NCBI RefSeq assembly: GCF_014646355.1
Contig: NZ_BMNH01000001.1
Location: 132,521 to 196,520 of the forward strand
Direction of reading: 5' to 3'
Length of the DNA stretch: 64,000 bases
From: Nonomuraea cavernae
GTDB taxonomy: Bacteria > Actinomycetota > Actinomycetes > Streptosporangiales > Streptosporangiaceae
Shown in pieces: positions 8,651-18,143 of the stretch (positions within the stretch are counted from its first letter, which is position 1; every line of letters begins with the position of its first letter). The notes beneath the pieces are model-generated. The model did not search any database. It was not told the origin of the DNA and saw nothing but the letters and a program-made list of their open reading frames with translations. The translations under genes were made by a program, and so were the position numbers.

Positions 8651-11600
8651 TCATCCTGTCTTCGCTTCGATCAGGCCCGCCAAGCCGGTCGGCGTGGGCG
8701 CGTCGTAGAGCTCCAGCACGGTGAGCCCGACGCCGAACCGCTCCCTCATGCGGGACACAAGCTGGCTTGCCACGAGCGAGTCGCCTCCGATGGCGAAGAA
8801 GTCGGCGTCCGGAGTGAGGTCCGGCAGGCCCAGGGTTTCGGCCCACATGCTCTTGACCTCGTCGACGAGCCCACCGGACCGCCCGGCGGCCGGCAGCGGA
8901 TCAGAACCCGCCCCGGCGGTCGGCGCGGGTCGTGTCACGGTCGCCGGCACGGGCTCATCCGTCCACTCCTCGGCGGGCACCACGACCACGTGCGGCTCCA
9001 CCTGGTCGCACAACAAGCGCAGGGCCGTGGCCACTTTCTGCTCTTCGGTCAGCTCCTCAACGGCTCCCGGCACGGCGGATCCGTCGTGCCGGTCCTGCCA
9101 GTCGACACTCACGATCGTGGTCCTGCGGTCGCGAGGTGCCGTCGCGGCCAACGCGTCCATGAACGCTCCGGCCGCCGCCTCGTCCGGGCGGCCGGCCGGA
9201 CGGGCGGACCAGCCGGAGAACAGGGCCAGAAATCGGACCGACGGAACGGCCAGGGCCAGATCGCGCAGCACGACCGCACCGTTGACATCGCGTTGCACGG
9301 CATCGGCCACGATGTGCACGATTCCGGTCACCGGCCCGTGTCCGGCCGCTATGCGCTCGAACACCTCGGTCATCGCCCCACTGTCGGAGACGTCGCCCGT
9401 CACGACGTCGACCTCGGCCCCTGCGGTTTCGAGCGCGGCGAGTCGCCGCCGCGTCAGCGGATCGTGGCGAGCCGGATCGGCGTCCTTCACCAGCAGGACG
9501 ATTTTCGGCTGGAGTCCGGTGTCGGCGAGTCCCCGTGCCAGGGCCAGTCCGGTGGCGCCGAGACCGTCCGTGATCACGTATCGGCCCTCCGGTTCGAGTA
9601 GCGAGGAGGACCATTCGGGCAGCGGGCACCGGACCCGGCCGGGCCGCCATACCTGCTTGCCGCGCACCGCCAGGACCGGGTCAGGGAACGTGGGCGTGCC
9701 GACTTCGGCGGCGAGCACGTCATCACTCACGCCCGCTATGTCGAGCATGCGTGCGGCGCCCTGGCCGGACTCCAGGACGGCCGAACGCACGATCGCCGCG
9801 ATGGCCGCCCGCGCGGGCTCCAGCGGCTCGGCGGCCGTCACCGGTACGGCGCCCCTGGTCAGCACGAGCATCGGCACCGCGCGCCCCGACTGTCTCCTCA
9901 GCCGGTTCGCCTGCCGATGTATCCGCAGCGCCGACAGCACAGAGCGTTCGAGCAGGTGCGGCGCGCCGGGGTCGGTCCCTGTGTCCACCGGCCCGCAGCC
10001 GCCCGCGTGAACGATCAGATCGATCCGGTCGCTGCCGGTCAGCACTGCCATCGCCGCGTCGAAATCCTCGGGATGATCGGTCCGGACCACACAGCCGTAG
10101 TCCTGGGTGTCGAGGTCTTCGCCGTAGGTGATCGGCAGCACGCGGTATCCGGCCCGTTGCACGACCCTCCGGACGGCGGCTGCCGACACGTCGTCCTCGG
10201 GCAGCAGGACGACGGCGTTGCCGAGCACGCCGAGCGGGGAGGGCCGCGACGGCGTCAGCACGCCCGCGGACCGCCATACCGGGAGGCCGACGACCGGTCG
10301 CCCGTCGTGCCCGGGTCCGCTGACCGGCTCGCTCGCTCGCGTCGTCTCCGGCGCTCCGATCGCCGCCTTGGAGCCTCGGACGGTACCGCTGCGGTCGGGT
10401 AGCAGGAATGCGGTGCGCCGGTAGGGATAGACGGGGAGCGGATACGTGCGCCGGCTCTCCCGGGGCATCTTCCCGAAGTCGACGTCGACGCCGTTGACCC
10501 ACAGCGCGCCGAGCGCGTCGAGAACGTGGTGCCCGGCGCGGTCGGGCAGCAACTCCACGACCGACCGCGCGGCGCCGCCCACCGCCGGATGACGGCGGGC
10601 CAAACCGCTGAGTGCCGAACCGGGCCCGGACTCGACGAGCACCGGGTCCGTCATCGGCAGGTTCGCCAGCGCGTCGGCGAACAGAACCGGCTCGACGAGC
10701 TGGTTCGCCCAGAACTCCGGCCGCACCGCGTCCCCGGCTTCGAGCAGGCGGCCGGACGCCGCGGACACCAGCGGCAGCACAGGCTCGGCCAACGCCATCT
10801 TGCCGAGGATCGACAGGAACTCCGCTGCCGCGTCGCCCATCATGGGGGTGTGGAAGGCATGCGAGGTCGACAGCCTCCGGTAGTCGATCCCCCGGCTGTC
10901 GAGCACCGGCTGGAACGCGGTGATCGACTCCGCGGCGCCGCCGACCACGGTCTGACTCGGGCCGTTGACGGCCGACACCCACACCCCGCCGGGCACGTCG
11001 AGCAGGGCCTGCCGCACCTCGGCCACAGGCGCGGAGACCGCGAGCATGACACCCGGGGGCATCATCCGCATGAGCCGGGCCCGCTCGGCGACGACCTGGA
11101 TCGCCTCCTCCACTTTGAACACGCCGGCCACCGTGGCGGCCACCAGTTCGCCGACACTGTGTCCGAGCACCGCCGCGGGCCGTACACCCAGCTCGTCCAA
11201 GGACTGGGCGCACGCCAGCCCGATCGAGAAAAGCAGCGGTTGCGCGTGGACGGTGGCCGAGAGCACGGCCGGGTCGCGCTCGTTCTCCCAGAGTCCGACC
11301 AGGTCGGTGCCGAGCAGGCTGCTGAAGCCGGCCAGGTGTCGCCGGACCGACGCGGTGTGGCCGGGCAACCATCGGCCCATGTCCAGGCCCATCGCGGGGA
11401 ACTGGGATCCCTGCCCGGGGAAGAGAAGCACCGGCTTACGGGAATGCCCGTCCCCGGTCAGGATCGCGCGGGGATCCGTCAGCGCCGCGCGGGCGGCCCC
11501 CGGACCGTCGATCCGCAGCGCTGCTCGCGACCGGAGTGTACGGCGGCCGGTCTGGCTCGTGTAGGCGATGGCGGGCAGGTCGGCCTCCGCCGCCTCCGCG

Positions 11601-13015
11601 GCGGTGCGCAGCAGCGCGTTCCCGACCTCCTCACGTGCCTGGTGGTCCACGCCCGACCATACGAGCAGTTGCGCGCCGCCGGTGCCCGTGGCCTCCGGTG
11701 CGGGCTCGGGCGCCTCCTCGAGAACGACGTGCGCGTTGGTGCCGCCGAACCCGAAGTTGCTCACCCCGGCCCGGCGCGGCGCCCCCACCACTCGCGGCCA
11801 TGGCCGCACCCCCTCGGCGACGGCGAAGGGGGTGCGATGGAGCTCCAACCTCGGGTTGACCTCGCGCACGTTGATCGTGGGAGGGATCAACTCGTGGTGC
11901 AGCGCCAGCACCGTCTTGATCAGGCTGACCACACCGCTGCCTGGACCGAGGTGGCCGATGTTCGACTTCACCGACCCGACCACGCAGCTTTCCGGCGCGA
12001 GCTCGCTCCGTGCCGTTCTCGCCATGCCCTCGTGCAGGCCCCGGATCTCGATCGGGTCGCCGACCTTCGTTCCCGTGCCGTGCAATTCGACGTACGAGAT
12101 GCTCGCCGAGTCCACATCGGACACCGCGATCGCCTCGGCGATGACCTCGCTCTGGCCGGTGCTGCTCGGGGCGGTGAACCCGGCCTTCTGCGCACCGTCG
12201 TTGTTCACCGCCGATCCGAGGATGACCGCCAATATCCGGTCCTCATCCGCCTGCGCGTCCGACAGCCGCTTGAGCGCGACCACACCGCCGCCGTTGCCGA
12301 ACACGGTGCCGCTCGCAGCGGAGTCGAGCGGGCGGCAGACTCCGTCCTGCGAGTCGATACCGCCCTCCACATGCAGGTAGCCGCGCCCGTACGGCGTCTC
12401 GATCTCAACTCCGCCACTCAGCGCGATGTCACAGTCCCCGGCCCGCAGCGCCTGGCATGCGAGGTGGATGGCCACCAGCGAGGTGGAGCACGCGGTGCGC
12501 ACGGCGAGGCTCGGCCCGCGCAGCCCGAGTCTGTAGGACACGTGGGCGGCCATGAAGTCGACGTTGTTCGAAATGGCCGCGGCCGTCTCGCCGACCTGCT
12601 CCATGAGCGTCGGATCAGCCCTGACGTGGTCCTCGAAGAAGCGGTCCGTGGCGCAGCCGCCGTACACCCCGATCGTGCCTTCGAACCGCTCGGGCACCGT
12701 CGTCGCGCTCTGCAGAGCGGTGTCGCACAGTTCCAGGAACAGGCGGTGTTGGGGGTTTCGCAGCTCACTTTCGCGGCGCGACATCCCGAAGTACGCGTTG
12801 TCGAATCCCCAAACGTCGTCCAGCAGCGGCCGGGCCCTGACGTAGTGGGGAGCCGCGATCAAGGTGGGATCCTCGCCGGCGTCCAGGAGGTGTTGCTCGG
12901 TCAGTCGGTGAATGCTGTCGCGCCCGGCGAGAAGGTTGGCCCAGAACTCGTCGGCGGACCTCGCGTCAGGGACCCGCGCGGCCAGACCGATGACTGCGAT
13001 CGGTTCGATTCCCAT
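8651..13015 (-). CDS. Type I polyketide synthase module KS-AT-KR(inactive)-ACP
   Basis: A 1454-residue single module. The ketosynthase (about 4-435) has its catalytic triad: C176 in TACSTS, H312 in HGTGT and H355 in SNIGHL. The acyltransferase (about 525-830) has GQGSQFP, active S620 in GHSVGE, and HAFH at about 719-722, the signature of malonyl-CoA specificity. A ketoreductase-like region (about 910-1300) keeps a GLGATG nucleotide loop, but the segment that should carry the Ser-Tyr pair reads LFSGWSARPAGRPDEAAAGAF, with no Tyr, so it should not reduce. The carrier protein is at about 1380-1450, with the phosphopantetheine Ser at 1413 in FFAIGGDSL. There is no thioesterase. The start ATG is 2 bp after the NRPS stop, so the NRPS and PKS probably act in series. 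Confidence 0.93.
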   Translation of the reverse strand: MGIEPIAVIGLAARVPDARSADEFWANLLAGRDSIHRLTEQHLLDAGEDPTLIAAPHYVRARPLLDDVWGFDNAYFGMSRRESELRNPQHRLFLELCDTALQSATTVPERFEGTIGVYGGCATDRFFEDHVRADPTLMEQVGETAAAISNNVDFMAAHVSYRLGLRGPSLAVRTACSTSLVAIHLACQALRAGDCDIALSGGVEIETPYGRGYLHVEGGIDSQDGVCRPLDSAASGTVFGNGGGVVALKRLSDAQADEDRILAVILGSAVNNDGAQKAGFTAPSSTGQSEVIAEAIAVSDVDSASISYVELHGTGTKVGDPIEIRGLHEGMARTARSELAPESCVVGSVKSNIGHLGPGSGVVSLIKTVLALHHELIPPTINVREVNPRLELHRTPFAVAEGVRPWPRVVGAPRRAGVSNFGFGGTNAHVVLEEAPEPAPEATGTGGAQLLVWSGVDHQAREEVGNALLRTAAEAAEADLPAIAYTSQTGRRTLRSRAALRIDGPGAARAALTDPRAILTGDGHSRKPVLLFPGQGSQFPAMGLDMGRWLPGHTASVRRHLAGFSSLLGTDLVGLWENERDPAVLSATVHAQPLLFSIGLACAQSLDELGVRPAAVLGHSVGELVAATVAGVFKVEEAIQVVAERARLMRMMPPGVMLAVSAPVAEVRQALLDVPGGVWVSAVNGPSQTVVGGAAESITAFQPVLDSRGIDYRRLSTSHAFHTPMMGDAAAEFLSILGKMALAEPVLPLVSAASGRLLEAGDAVRPEFWANQLVEPVLFADALANLPMTDPVLVESGPGSALSGLARRHPAVGGAARSVVELLPDRAGHHVLDALGALWVNGVDVDFGKMPRESRRTYPLPVYPYRRTAFLLPDRSGTVRGSKAAIGAPETTRASEPVSGPGHDGRPVVGLPVWRSAGVLTPSRPSPLGVLGNAVVLLPEDDVSAAAVRRVVQRAGYRVLPITYGEDLDTQDYGCVVRTDHPEDFDAAMAVLTGSDRIDLIVHAGGCGPVDTGTDPGAPHLLERSVLSALRIHRQANRLRRQSGRAVPMLVLTRGAVPVTAAEPLEPARAAIAAIVRSAVLESGQGAARMLDIAGVSDDVLAAEVGTPTFPDPVLAVRGKQVWRPGRVRCPLPEWSSSLLEPEGRYVITDGLGATGLALARGLADTGLQPKIVLLVKDADPARHDPLTRRRLAALETAGAEVDVVTGDVSDSGAMTEVFERIAAGHGPVTGIVHIVADAVQRDVNGAVVLRDLALAVPSVRFLALFSGWSARPAGRPDEAAAGAFMDALAATAPRDRRTTIVSVDWQDRHDGSAVPGAVEELTEEQKVATALRLLCDQVEPHVVVVPAEEWTDEPVPATVTRPAPTAGAGSDPLPAAGRSGGLVDEVKSMWAETLGLPDLTPDADFFAIGGDSLVASQLVSRMRERFGVGLTVLELYDAPTPTGLAGLIEAKTG

Positions 13016-13017
13016 GG

Positions 13018-16000
13018 TCAGCGCCCCTTCTCCGGCCTGTTGGCCATGTTCTGTCGCATCCCGCGACGCAGCTTCAGCTCAGCGGCGAGATCACTTCTCT
13101 CACGCCGGCGTGAGGGTGTGCGATGGGCGGCCGTCGCAGCGCCGGCCGCGTGGTCGGACAGCTGGCGGGCGGTCGGCAGCCGGAAGAAATCGGCGATCGT
13201 GACGTGCTCCCCGAGCCTGTCGCTCAACGCCTCATGCAGACGCAACAGGTTGAGCGAGGTGAGGCCCGCGGCGAAGAAGTCGTCGTCCGGGCCGATGGTC
13301 AGACCCGGCTGCTGTTCGCGCACACTCCGGAGCACGAGGTCCATCACCGGCTCGACGCCAGTGAGGGGCGCCGGCCTCTCCTGCTCGGCGGAGTCCCGCA
13401 GGAGCGCCTCCGTGTCCACCTTTCCCCTGGCGGTCAACGGGATGGCCCGGACCTCGCGGATCTGTGCGGGTACCGCGGCGGCGGGGAGTCGGGCGCGCAA
13501 CGCCCAGACGATCTCCGTGGCATCCGGCTCGCCGGAACCGCTCCACCATGCCACCAACCGTGATGTACCGGTCTCCATGGCGACGTGACAGTCCTCGACT
13601 CCGTGGATCTCACGCATGGCCGCCTCGACGCTGTCCAGTTGGACCCGGTGTCCTCGCACGGACACTTGACGGTCGGCGCGACCGACCAGATCGATCAGGC
13701 CGTCCACGCGCAACCGCCCGAGATCTCCCGTGCGGTAGCAGTCGTGCCCGTCGGTAGCGCCGGTCCCTCCCAGATATCCCAGGGTGAGGCCGGCCCCGGT
13801 CACCCCGATCTCCCCGAGGACGCCGATCTCGTCGTCGGCATGCGGGCCGAGCACCAGCAGTTTTCGGTGCGGCGCCGACGCGGCGATCGGCACGGCGTCG
13901 CCTGCGCTGCCCTTCTCCGCGGGCTCGATCCGGCGCAGCCCGCTCGCCTGTGGCGTCTCCGTCGTGCCGTAGAGGTTGTAGATCTCCGCTCCGGGGGCGA
14001 GCTCGCGGAGCGCGGCGACCGTGTCGTAGCGCAGGGTGTCACCGTGAACCACCACCCGGCGTAGTGACCGCAGAACCCGGCCCGAGCGCGCGGCGGTCAG
14101 CAGCATCGCCTGCGAGGGCGTGATGTGCAGGACCGTCGCGCCGATCTCGTCGAGCCAGGCCGCCAGTCCGCGCTGGTGATGTTCCGTCGGCGCGGCGACG
14201 TGTACCGTCGCCCCGACCACCAGCGGCAGCACCAGGTCGCGGAACACCGGATCGTGGTCAGGCGGCACGGTGAAGGCGAAGACGTCGTTCGCCGTCAGGC
14301 TCAGTGCGTCACGGTAGCCGTCGAGAACGGCGGGCAACGCCTCGGAGGGCAGTGCCACCACGCCGGGCCCGCCGGTCGTGCCGGAGGTGAGCAGGACATG
14401 CCCGATCCGGCCGGGTTCCGCTCGGCTCACCGAAGCGTCCACCACCGCCGTGGCCCAGAACTCGTCGGTCAGCCGGAGAGCGTCGCCCTCCGTGCCCAGC
14501 GCGCCCACGTCCAGCACGACTGTGGAGTCCGCCGCGCGGATGGCGTCGGCCTGCCACCGTTTCGGCGCGTCGGCGCCGAGTAGCAAGGGCGCCACACCGG
14601 CATGCCAGCAACCGAAGATCGCCGGCGCCAGATCGGCGTGCCGCCGGGCCAGCACGCCGACGACCGCGGCCCGTCCACCGGTCCGGGCGCGAACGGCCGC
14701 ACTGACCTGAAGAATGCGCCGCCGTAGCTCGCCGAAGGTGACGTCGTGTCCGGCACCCGTGGTCGCGACACGGTCCGGTGCCGCCTCCGCGTGGGCCAGC
14801 ACGGCGTCGACCAGGTCACCGCACGTCCGCCTGGTGTCGGTGGGAGCCACCTGTCCCGTGGCGACGGCCAACTCAGCGCGGTCCGGGTCAGCCGCGAGCA
14901 GCAGGTCGTCGTGGCACTGCCGCAGGAACGCCGCCGCCGTGTCCTCGCTCCACAGATCCGTGCCGTACGTCAGCCGTAGCCGCAGGGTTCCCGCTTCGCC
15001 CCGGCAGAGGTACAGGCCGAGATCGAACAGAGACCACCTGGCGGGCGGGCGCACCGGTGTCACCGCGGCCTCGCCGAAAGCGGTGGGCACCTGCTCGTGG
15101 CTGACATCGTTGCACCACACCTGGAACATCGGGTTGCGGGCCAGGTCCCGTGAGCCGCCCAGGTGCTCGACGATCTCCTCGAACGACACCGCCGCGTGCT
15201 CGGCCGCCTCGAACAGCGCCTCGGCGCTCGCCTCGACGGCGTCCTGGATCGGCTGCTTCGCGGTGACCCGCAGCCGGACCGGCAGTGTTCGCACGAAGAA
15301 GCCGACCGCGTCCTGCTCGCACGGCGACTCACGGCCCGTCATGGGCACTCCCACCACGAGATCGTCGACGCCGGCCCACAGGGCGAGCCGCCGCGCGAAG
15401 ACCGTCAGCACGAAGACGAACGGGGTGACCCGTGCCCTGGCGCAGAACCGCTCGACGAGGCTGCTCCCGTCCGTCCCGAGTTCCACGTCCAGGGACGCGC
15501 CGCGGAAACTCGGCACCACGGGTCGCCGCAGCCGCCACGGCAGGTCCAGCGATCTCGGCGCGTCCCGCAGACGGTCCCGCCAGAACGCCAGGTCTCGCTC
15601 CCGCTGCTCGGGGCCGGGTGGCGGCGTCACCGTCACGTCGCCCGCCGCGCGGTCCGTCTCGCTGGCCGTCTCGCTGGCCGTCTCGCTGGCCGTCTCGCTG
15701 GCCGCACCGGGACGTCCCGCGTAGATCTCGGCGAGTTCGGCAAGCAGCAGATCGAGGCTGTGCTGGTCGGCGACCAGGTGATCGATGGCCAGCAGCAGGG
15801 TGTCGCCCTGCCCGTCCACGCGCTGCCGCACACCGACGGAGAGTCGTGGCAGCAGATGCGGGATGAACAGGTGGTCGAGCACGTCTGTGAGGAGGCTTTC
15901 GCTCTGTCCGACGTGCAGCCGCACACCGGCCTCGTCTGCCGGGTGCACCTGGCGCCGCACGTCCTGGCCGGTGTCGCGGAAGGTCGTGCGCAGCGCGGGA

Positions 16001-17997
16001 TGGCGCCGCACCAGGTCGTTCACCGCGCGTTCAAGACGTGTCGTATCGACCTGCTGGTCAAGGTCGAGCACCACCGTGACGTTGTACGCCGGACACTTCG
16101 GGAACAGCCGTGACCACACCCACAGCCCATGCTGCTGCGGAGAGAGCTCGGTTCCGGCCGGAGCCGGAGTCGTCGGCGGAGCGGCCGCCGGTTCCGGTGC
16201 GGTGGCGTCGAGCCGGACGCGCAACTCGGCGAGCGACATGTTGGTACGCAACAGCTCCCGCAGCGGCAGGCGCACGCCGTAGCGCGCCAGCACCAGCCCC
16301 ACGAGCCGGACCGCCCCGAGGCTGTGACCGCCGGCGTCCAGAAAACCGGTGTCGGCACTGGCCGGGTACGACCCGGTCGCTTCATACCAGAGCCGGGCCG
16401 GCAGGTCGTCTCCGGCAGGCGCCGCAGCACGGCCGAGGGAGCCGGCCAGGGCGGCCGCCCGTTCGCGCACCTGCCGGCGATCCTGCTTGCCGCTCGAGCT
16501 CAGCGGGATGTCCGCGACCGGGAAAAGCAGTGTCGGCACGTGGCTGTCGGGCAGCACCTGGCGCAGCCCGGACCGGATGAGGCCGAGGTCGTCCGCTCCC
16601 GGCGCAAGGACCACCAGCGCGCACAGGTCCTGCCCGCTGCCGCGCTCCACCGTCGTGGCCGCGGCGTCCCTGACGCCCTCCGACTCCCGGAGGGCGTCCT
16701 CCACGGCTGTCAGCTCCACCCGCTGCCCGCGAATCTTCACCTGGGAGTCCTTTCGGCCCAGGTACTCCAGTCCCTCGGGATGCCGGCGGACCAGGTCGCC
16801 GGTCAGGTAGAGCCGTGACACGGGAGCCCAGGACGGCGCGTCGATGAAGGACTCGCGGGTCAGGTCCGGCTCGTTCAGATAGCCGGTGGCCAGCGGTGTT
16901 CCGCCGATCGCCAGCTCGCCGACCGCACCGGGGGGCGTCGGCGAACGGTCCTCGTTGAGCACGACCAGCGTGCAGTTGCTGATCGGCCCCCCGATGAGTG
17001 TACGCGGAACGTCAGCCATGTCCGGGACGGCCCAGTGTGTGACGTCGATCGCGGCCTCGGTCGGCCCGTAGAGGTTGTGCAGTTCCGCGTCCAGCACCCG
17101 CCGGAACTGGCGCACGTGGCCGGGAGTCAGCTCCTCGCCGCTGCAGAACACCGCGCGCAGCGACTCGCACTGTCCCGCGGTGGGCCATCGGAGGAACTCC
17201 GCGAGCATCGAGGGAACGAAGTGGCAGAGAGTCACGGACCGGTCAACGATGCACTGGGCGACCTGGCCGGGATCCAGGTGCGCGCCAGGCGACAGCAACA
17301 CCATCGTCGCGCCGGCCATCAGCGGATTCCACAGCTCCCAGCCGCTGACGTCGAAGGTGTACGGGGTCTTCTGCAGGATCCGATCATCCGACCGTATCCC
17401 GAAGGTCTCATGCGCCCAGTACAACCGGTTGATCAGCGCGTCTGACGGAACGACGACTCCCTTGGGGGTCCCGGTGGTTCCCGAGGTGAACAACACATAG
17501 GCCGGCTGGTCCCCGTCACAGGGAACGAGTTCGGACCAGCTGTCACCCGCCGCTCCGAGCTCGACGCGGATCACGTCCAGGTCGTCGCGTCGCCCCACCA
17601 ACGGCTCCGCTTCGGCATCGACGAGCACATGGCGCGCCCCGGACAGATCGAGCAGCAGGTCACGGCGCCGCTGTGGATCGTTCACCGACAGCGGAAGGTA
17701 GGGCATGTGAGCCTTGAGCGCCGCGAGCAGGGCGACCACCATGTTCCGCCCGCGGGGCACGCAAACGGCGACCACGTCACCGGGCCGGCCGTCCGCGGCG
17801 CGAAGCCGTGCGGCCAGCGCGTCGGACTCCGCCTCCAGCTGGGCATAGGTGAGGGTCCCGGCATCGTCGATGAGTGCGACGGCGTCCGGAGTCCGTTCCG
17901 AACTGGCTCGCACGAGACCAGGCAGGCCGAAAGGGGCGGACCAATCCCGTCTGGGACCAACCATCACGCATGACGGGACGGATGAAGAATCGATCAT
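13018..17997 (-). CDS. Nonribosomal peptide synthetase, A-PCP-C-A-PCP
   Basis: A 1659-residue protein. A1 (about 20-520) has FTSGTTGTPKGV, LYGPTEAA, YLTGDL and the A10 lysine in SSSGKQDRR. Its binding-pocket residues read D-V-W-H-F-S-L-I-D-K by my manual alignment to GrsA, the pattern known for L-serine. PCP1 has FLDAGGHSLG. The condensation domain (about 625-1060) has DHLVADQ in place of HHxxxDG: the second, catalytic His is kept and the first is Asp. It also has a low-complexity SETA repeat loop. A2 (about 1090-1540) is divergent: TSGTTGGPGVV lacks the usual Lys and the pocket is unassignable, although a GK motif remains (LTARGKVDTEA). PCP2 has FFAAGLTSLNLL. The tail is basic. The ATG at 17997 overlaps a 13-codon mini-ORF (ATGA). 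Confidence 0.93.
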   Translation of the reverse strand: MIDSSSVPSCVMVGPRRDWSAPFGLPGLVRASSERTPDAVALIDDAGTLTYAQLEAESDALAARLRAADGRPGDVVAVCVPRGRNMVVALLAALKAHMPYLPLSVNDPQRRRDLLLDLSGARHVLVDAEAEPLVGRRDDLDVIRVELGAAGDSWSELVPCDGDQPAYVLFTSGTTGTPKGVVVPSDALINRLYWAHETFGIRSDDRILQKTPYTFDVSGWELWNPLMAGATMVLLSPGAHLDPGQVAQCIVDRSVTLCHFVPSMLAEFLRWPTAGQCESLRAVFCSGEELTPGHVRQFRRVLDAELHNLYGPTEAAIDVTHWAVPDMADVPRTLIGGPISNCTLVVLNEDRSPTPPGAVGELAIGGTPLATGYLNEPDLTRESFIDAPSWAPVSRLYLTGDLVRRHPEGLEYLGRKDSQVKIRGQRVELTAVEDALRESEGVRDAAATTVERGSGQDLCALVVLAPGADDLGLIRSGLRQVLPDSHVPTLLFPVADIPLSSSGKQDRRQVRERAAALAGSLGRAAAPAGDDLPARLWYEATGSYPASADTGFLDAGGHSLGAVRLVGLVLARYGVRLPLRELLRTNMSLAELRVRLDATAPEPAAAPPTTPAPAGTELSPQQHGLWVWSRLFPKCPAYNVTVVLDLDQQVDTTRLERAVNDLVRRHPALRTTFRDTGQDVRRQVHPADEAGVRLHVGQSESLLTDVLDHLFIPHLLPRLSVGVRQRVDGQGDTLLLAIDHLVADQHSLDLLLAELAEIYAGRPGAASETASETASETASETDRAAGDVTVTPPPGPEQRERDLAFWRDRLRDAPRSLDLPWRLRRPVVPSFRGASLDVELGTDGSSLVERFCARARVTPFVFVLTVFARRLALWAGVDDLVVGVPMTGRESPCEQDAVGFFVRTLPVRLRVTAKQPIQDAVEASAEALFEAAEHAAVSFEEIVEHLGGSRDLARNPMFQVWCNDVSHEQVPTAFGEAAVTPVRPPARWSLFDLGLYLCRGEAGTLRLRLTYGTDLWSEDTAAAFLRQCHDDLLLAADPDRAELAVATGQVAPTDTRRTCGDLVDAVLAHAEAAPDRVATTGAGHDVTFGELRRRILQVSAAVRARTGGRAAVVGVLARRHADLAPAIFGCWHAGVAPLLLGADAPKRWQADAIRAADSTVVLDVGALGTEGDALRLTDEFWATAVVDASVSRAEPGRIGHVLLTSGTTGGPGVVALPSEALPAVLDGYRDALSLTANDVFAFTVPPDHDPVFRDLVLPLVVGATVHVAAPTEHHQRGLAAWLDEIGATVLHITPSQAMLLTAARSGRVLRSLRRVVVHGDTLRYDTVAALRELAPGAEIYNLYGTTETPQASGLRRIEPAEKGSAGDAVPIAASAPHRKLLVLGPHADDEIGVLGEIGVTGAGLTLGYLGGTGATDGHDCYRTGDLGRLRVDGLIDLVGRADRQVSVRGHRVQLDSVEAAMREIHGVEDCHVAMETGTSRLVAWWSGSGEPDATEIVWALRARLPAAAVPAQIREVRAIPLTARGKVDTEALLRDSAEQERPAPLTGVEPVMDLVLRSVREQQPGLTIGPDDDFFAAGLTSLNLLRLHEALSDRLGEHVTIADFFRLPTARQLSDHAAGAATAAHRTPSRRRERSDLAAELKLRRGMRQNMANRPEKGR
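15656..15703. repeat. Four perfect 12-bp tandem repeats inside the NRPS condensation domain
   Basis: The unit GTCTCGCTGGCC occurs four times without mismatch. On the coding strand it encodes ASETASETASETASET, an in-frame low-complexity loop between the HHxxxDG-like region and the next conserved part of the condensation domain. Copy-number changes would keep the frame, so its length may vary between strains. Confidence 0.95.
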
Positions 17998-18035
17998 AGC
18001 TGTTCAACGTCCTGGAAGTAGATCTTGGTGCGCAT
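17994..18035 (-). CDS. Possible 13-residue leader/relay ORF before the NRPS
   Basis: An ATG at 18035 opens a short frame encoding MRTKIYFQDVEQL whose stop overlaps the NRPS start codon as ATGA. Nothing shows that the peptide itself has a function; the arrangement suggests translational coupling. The first four residues repeat the MRTK near the C-terminus of the LuxC-like protein (MRTKAIIRD), so the segment may be a displaced old C-terminus of that gene rather than a designed leader. No strong ribosome-binding site is visible upstream. Confidence 0.3.
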   Translation of the reverse strand: MRTKIYFQDVEQL

Positions 18036-18143
18036 GGCAGGGCCGGGCCGCCGCATCCGGATCAGCGGATCCGACGAACGCCCCTACGAGGGGCCGCGCC
18101 ATGCTCGGGACATCGAGCAAGGGGACGGAGGGTGCCCGCGGGT

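Noticed and set aside
10526..13588. 1020-codon plus-strand frame across the PKS
   Set aside because: Antisense shadow of the KS-AT region, as expected from G/C-rich third positions; the minus strand carries all conserved motifs.
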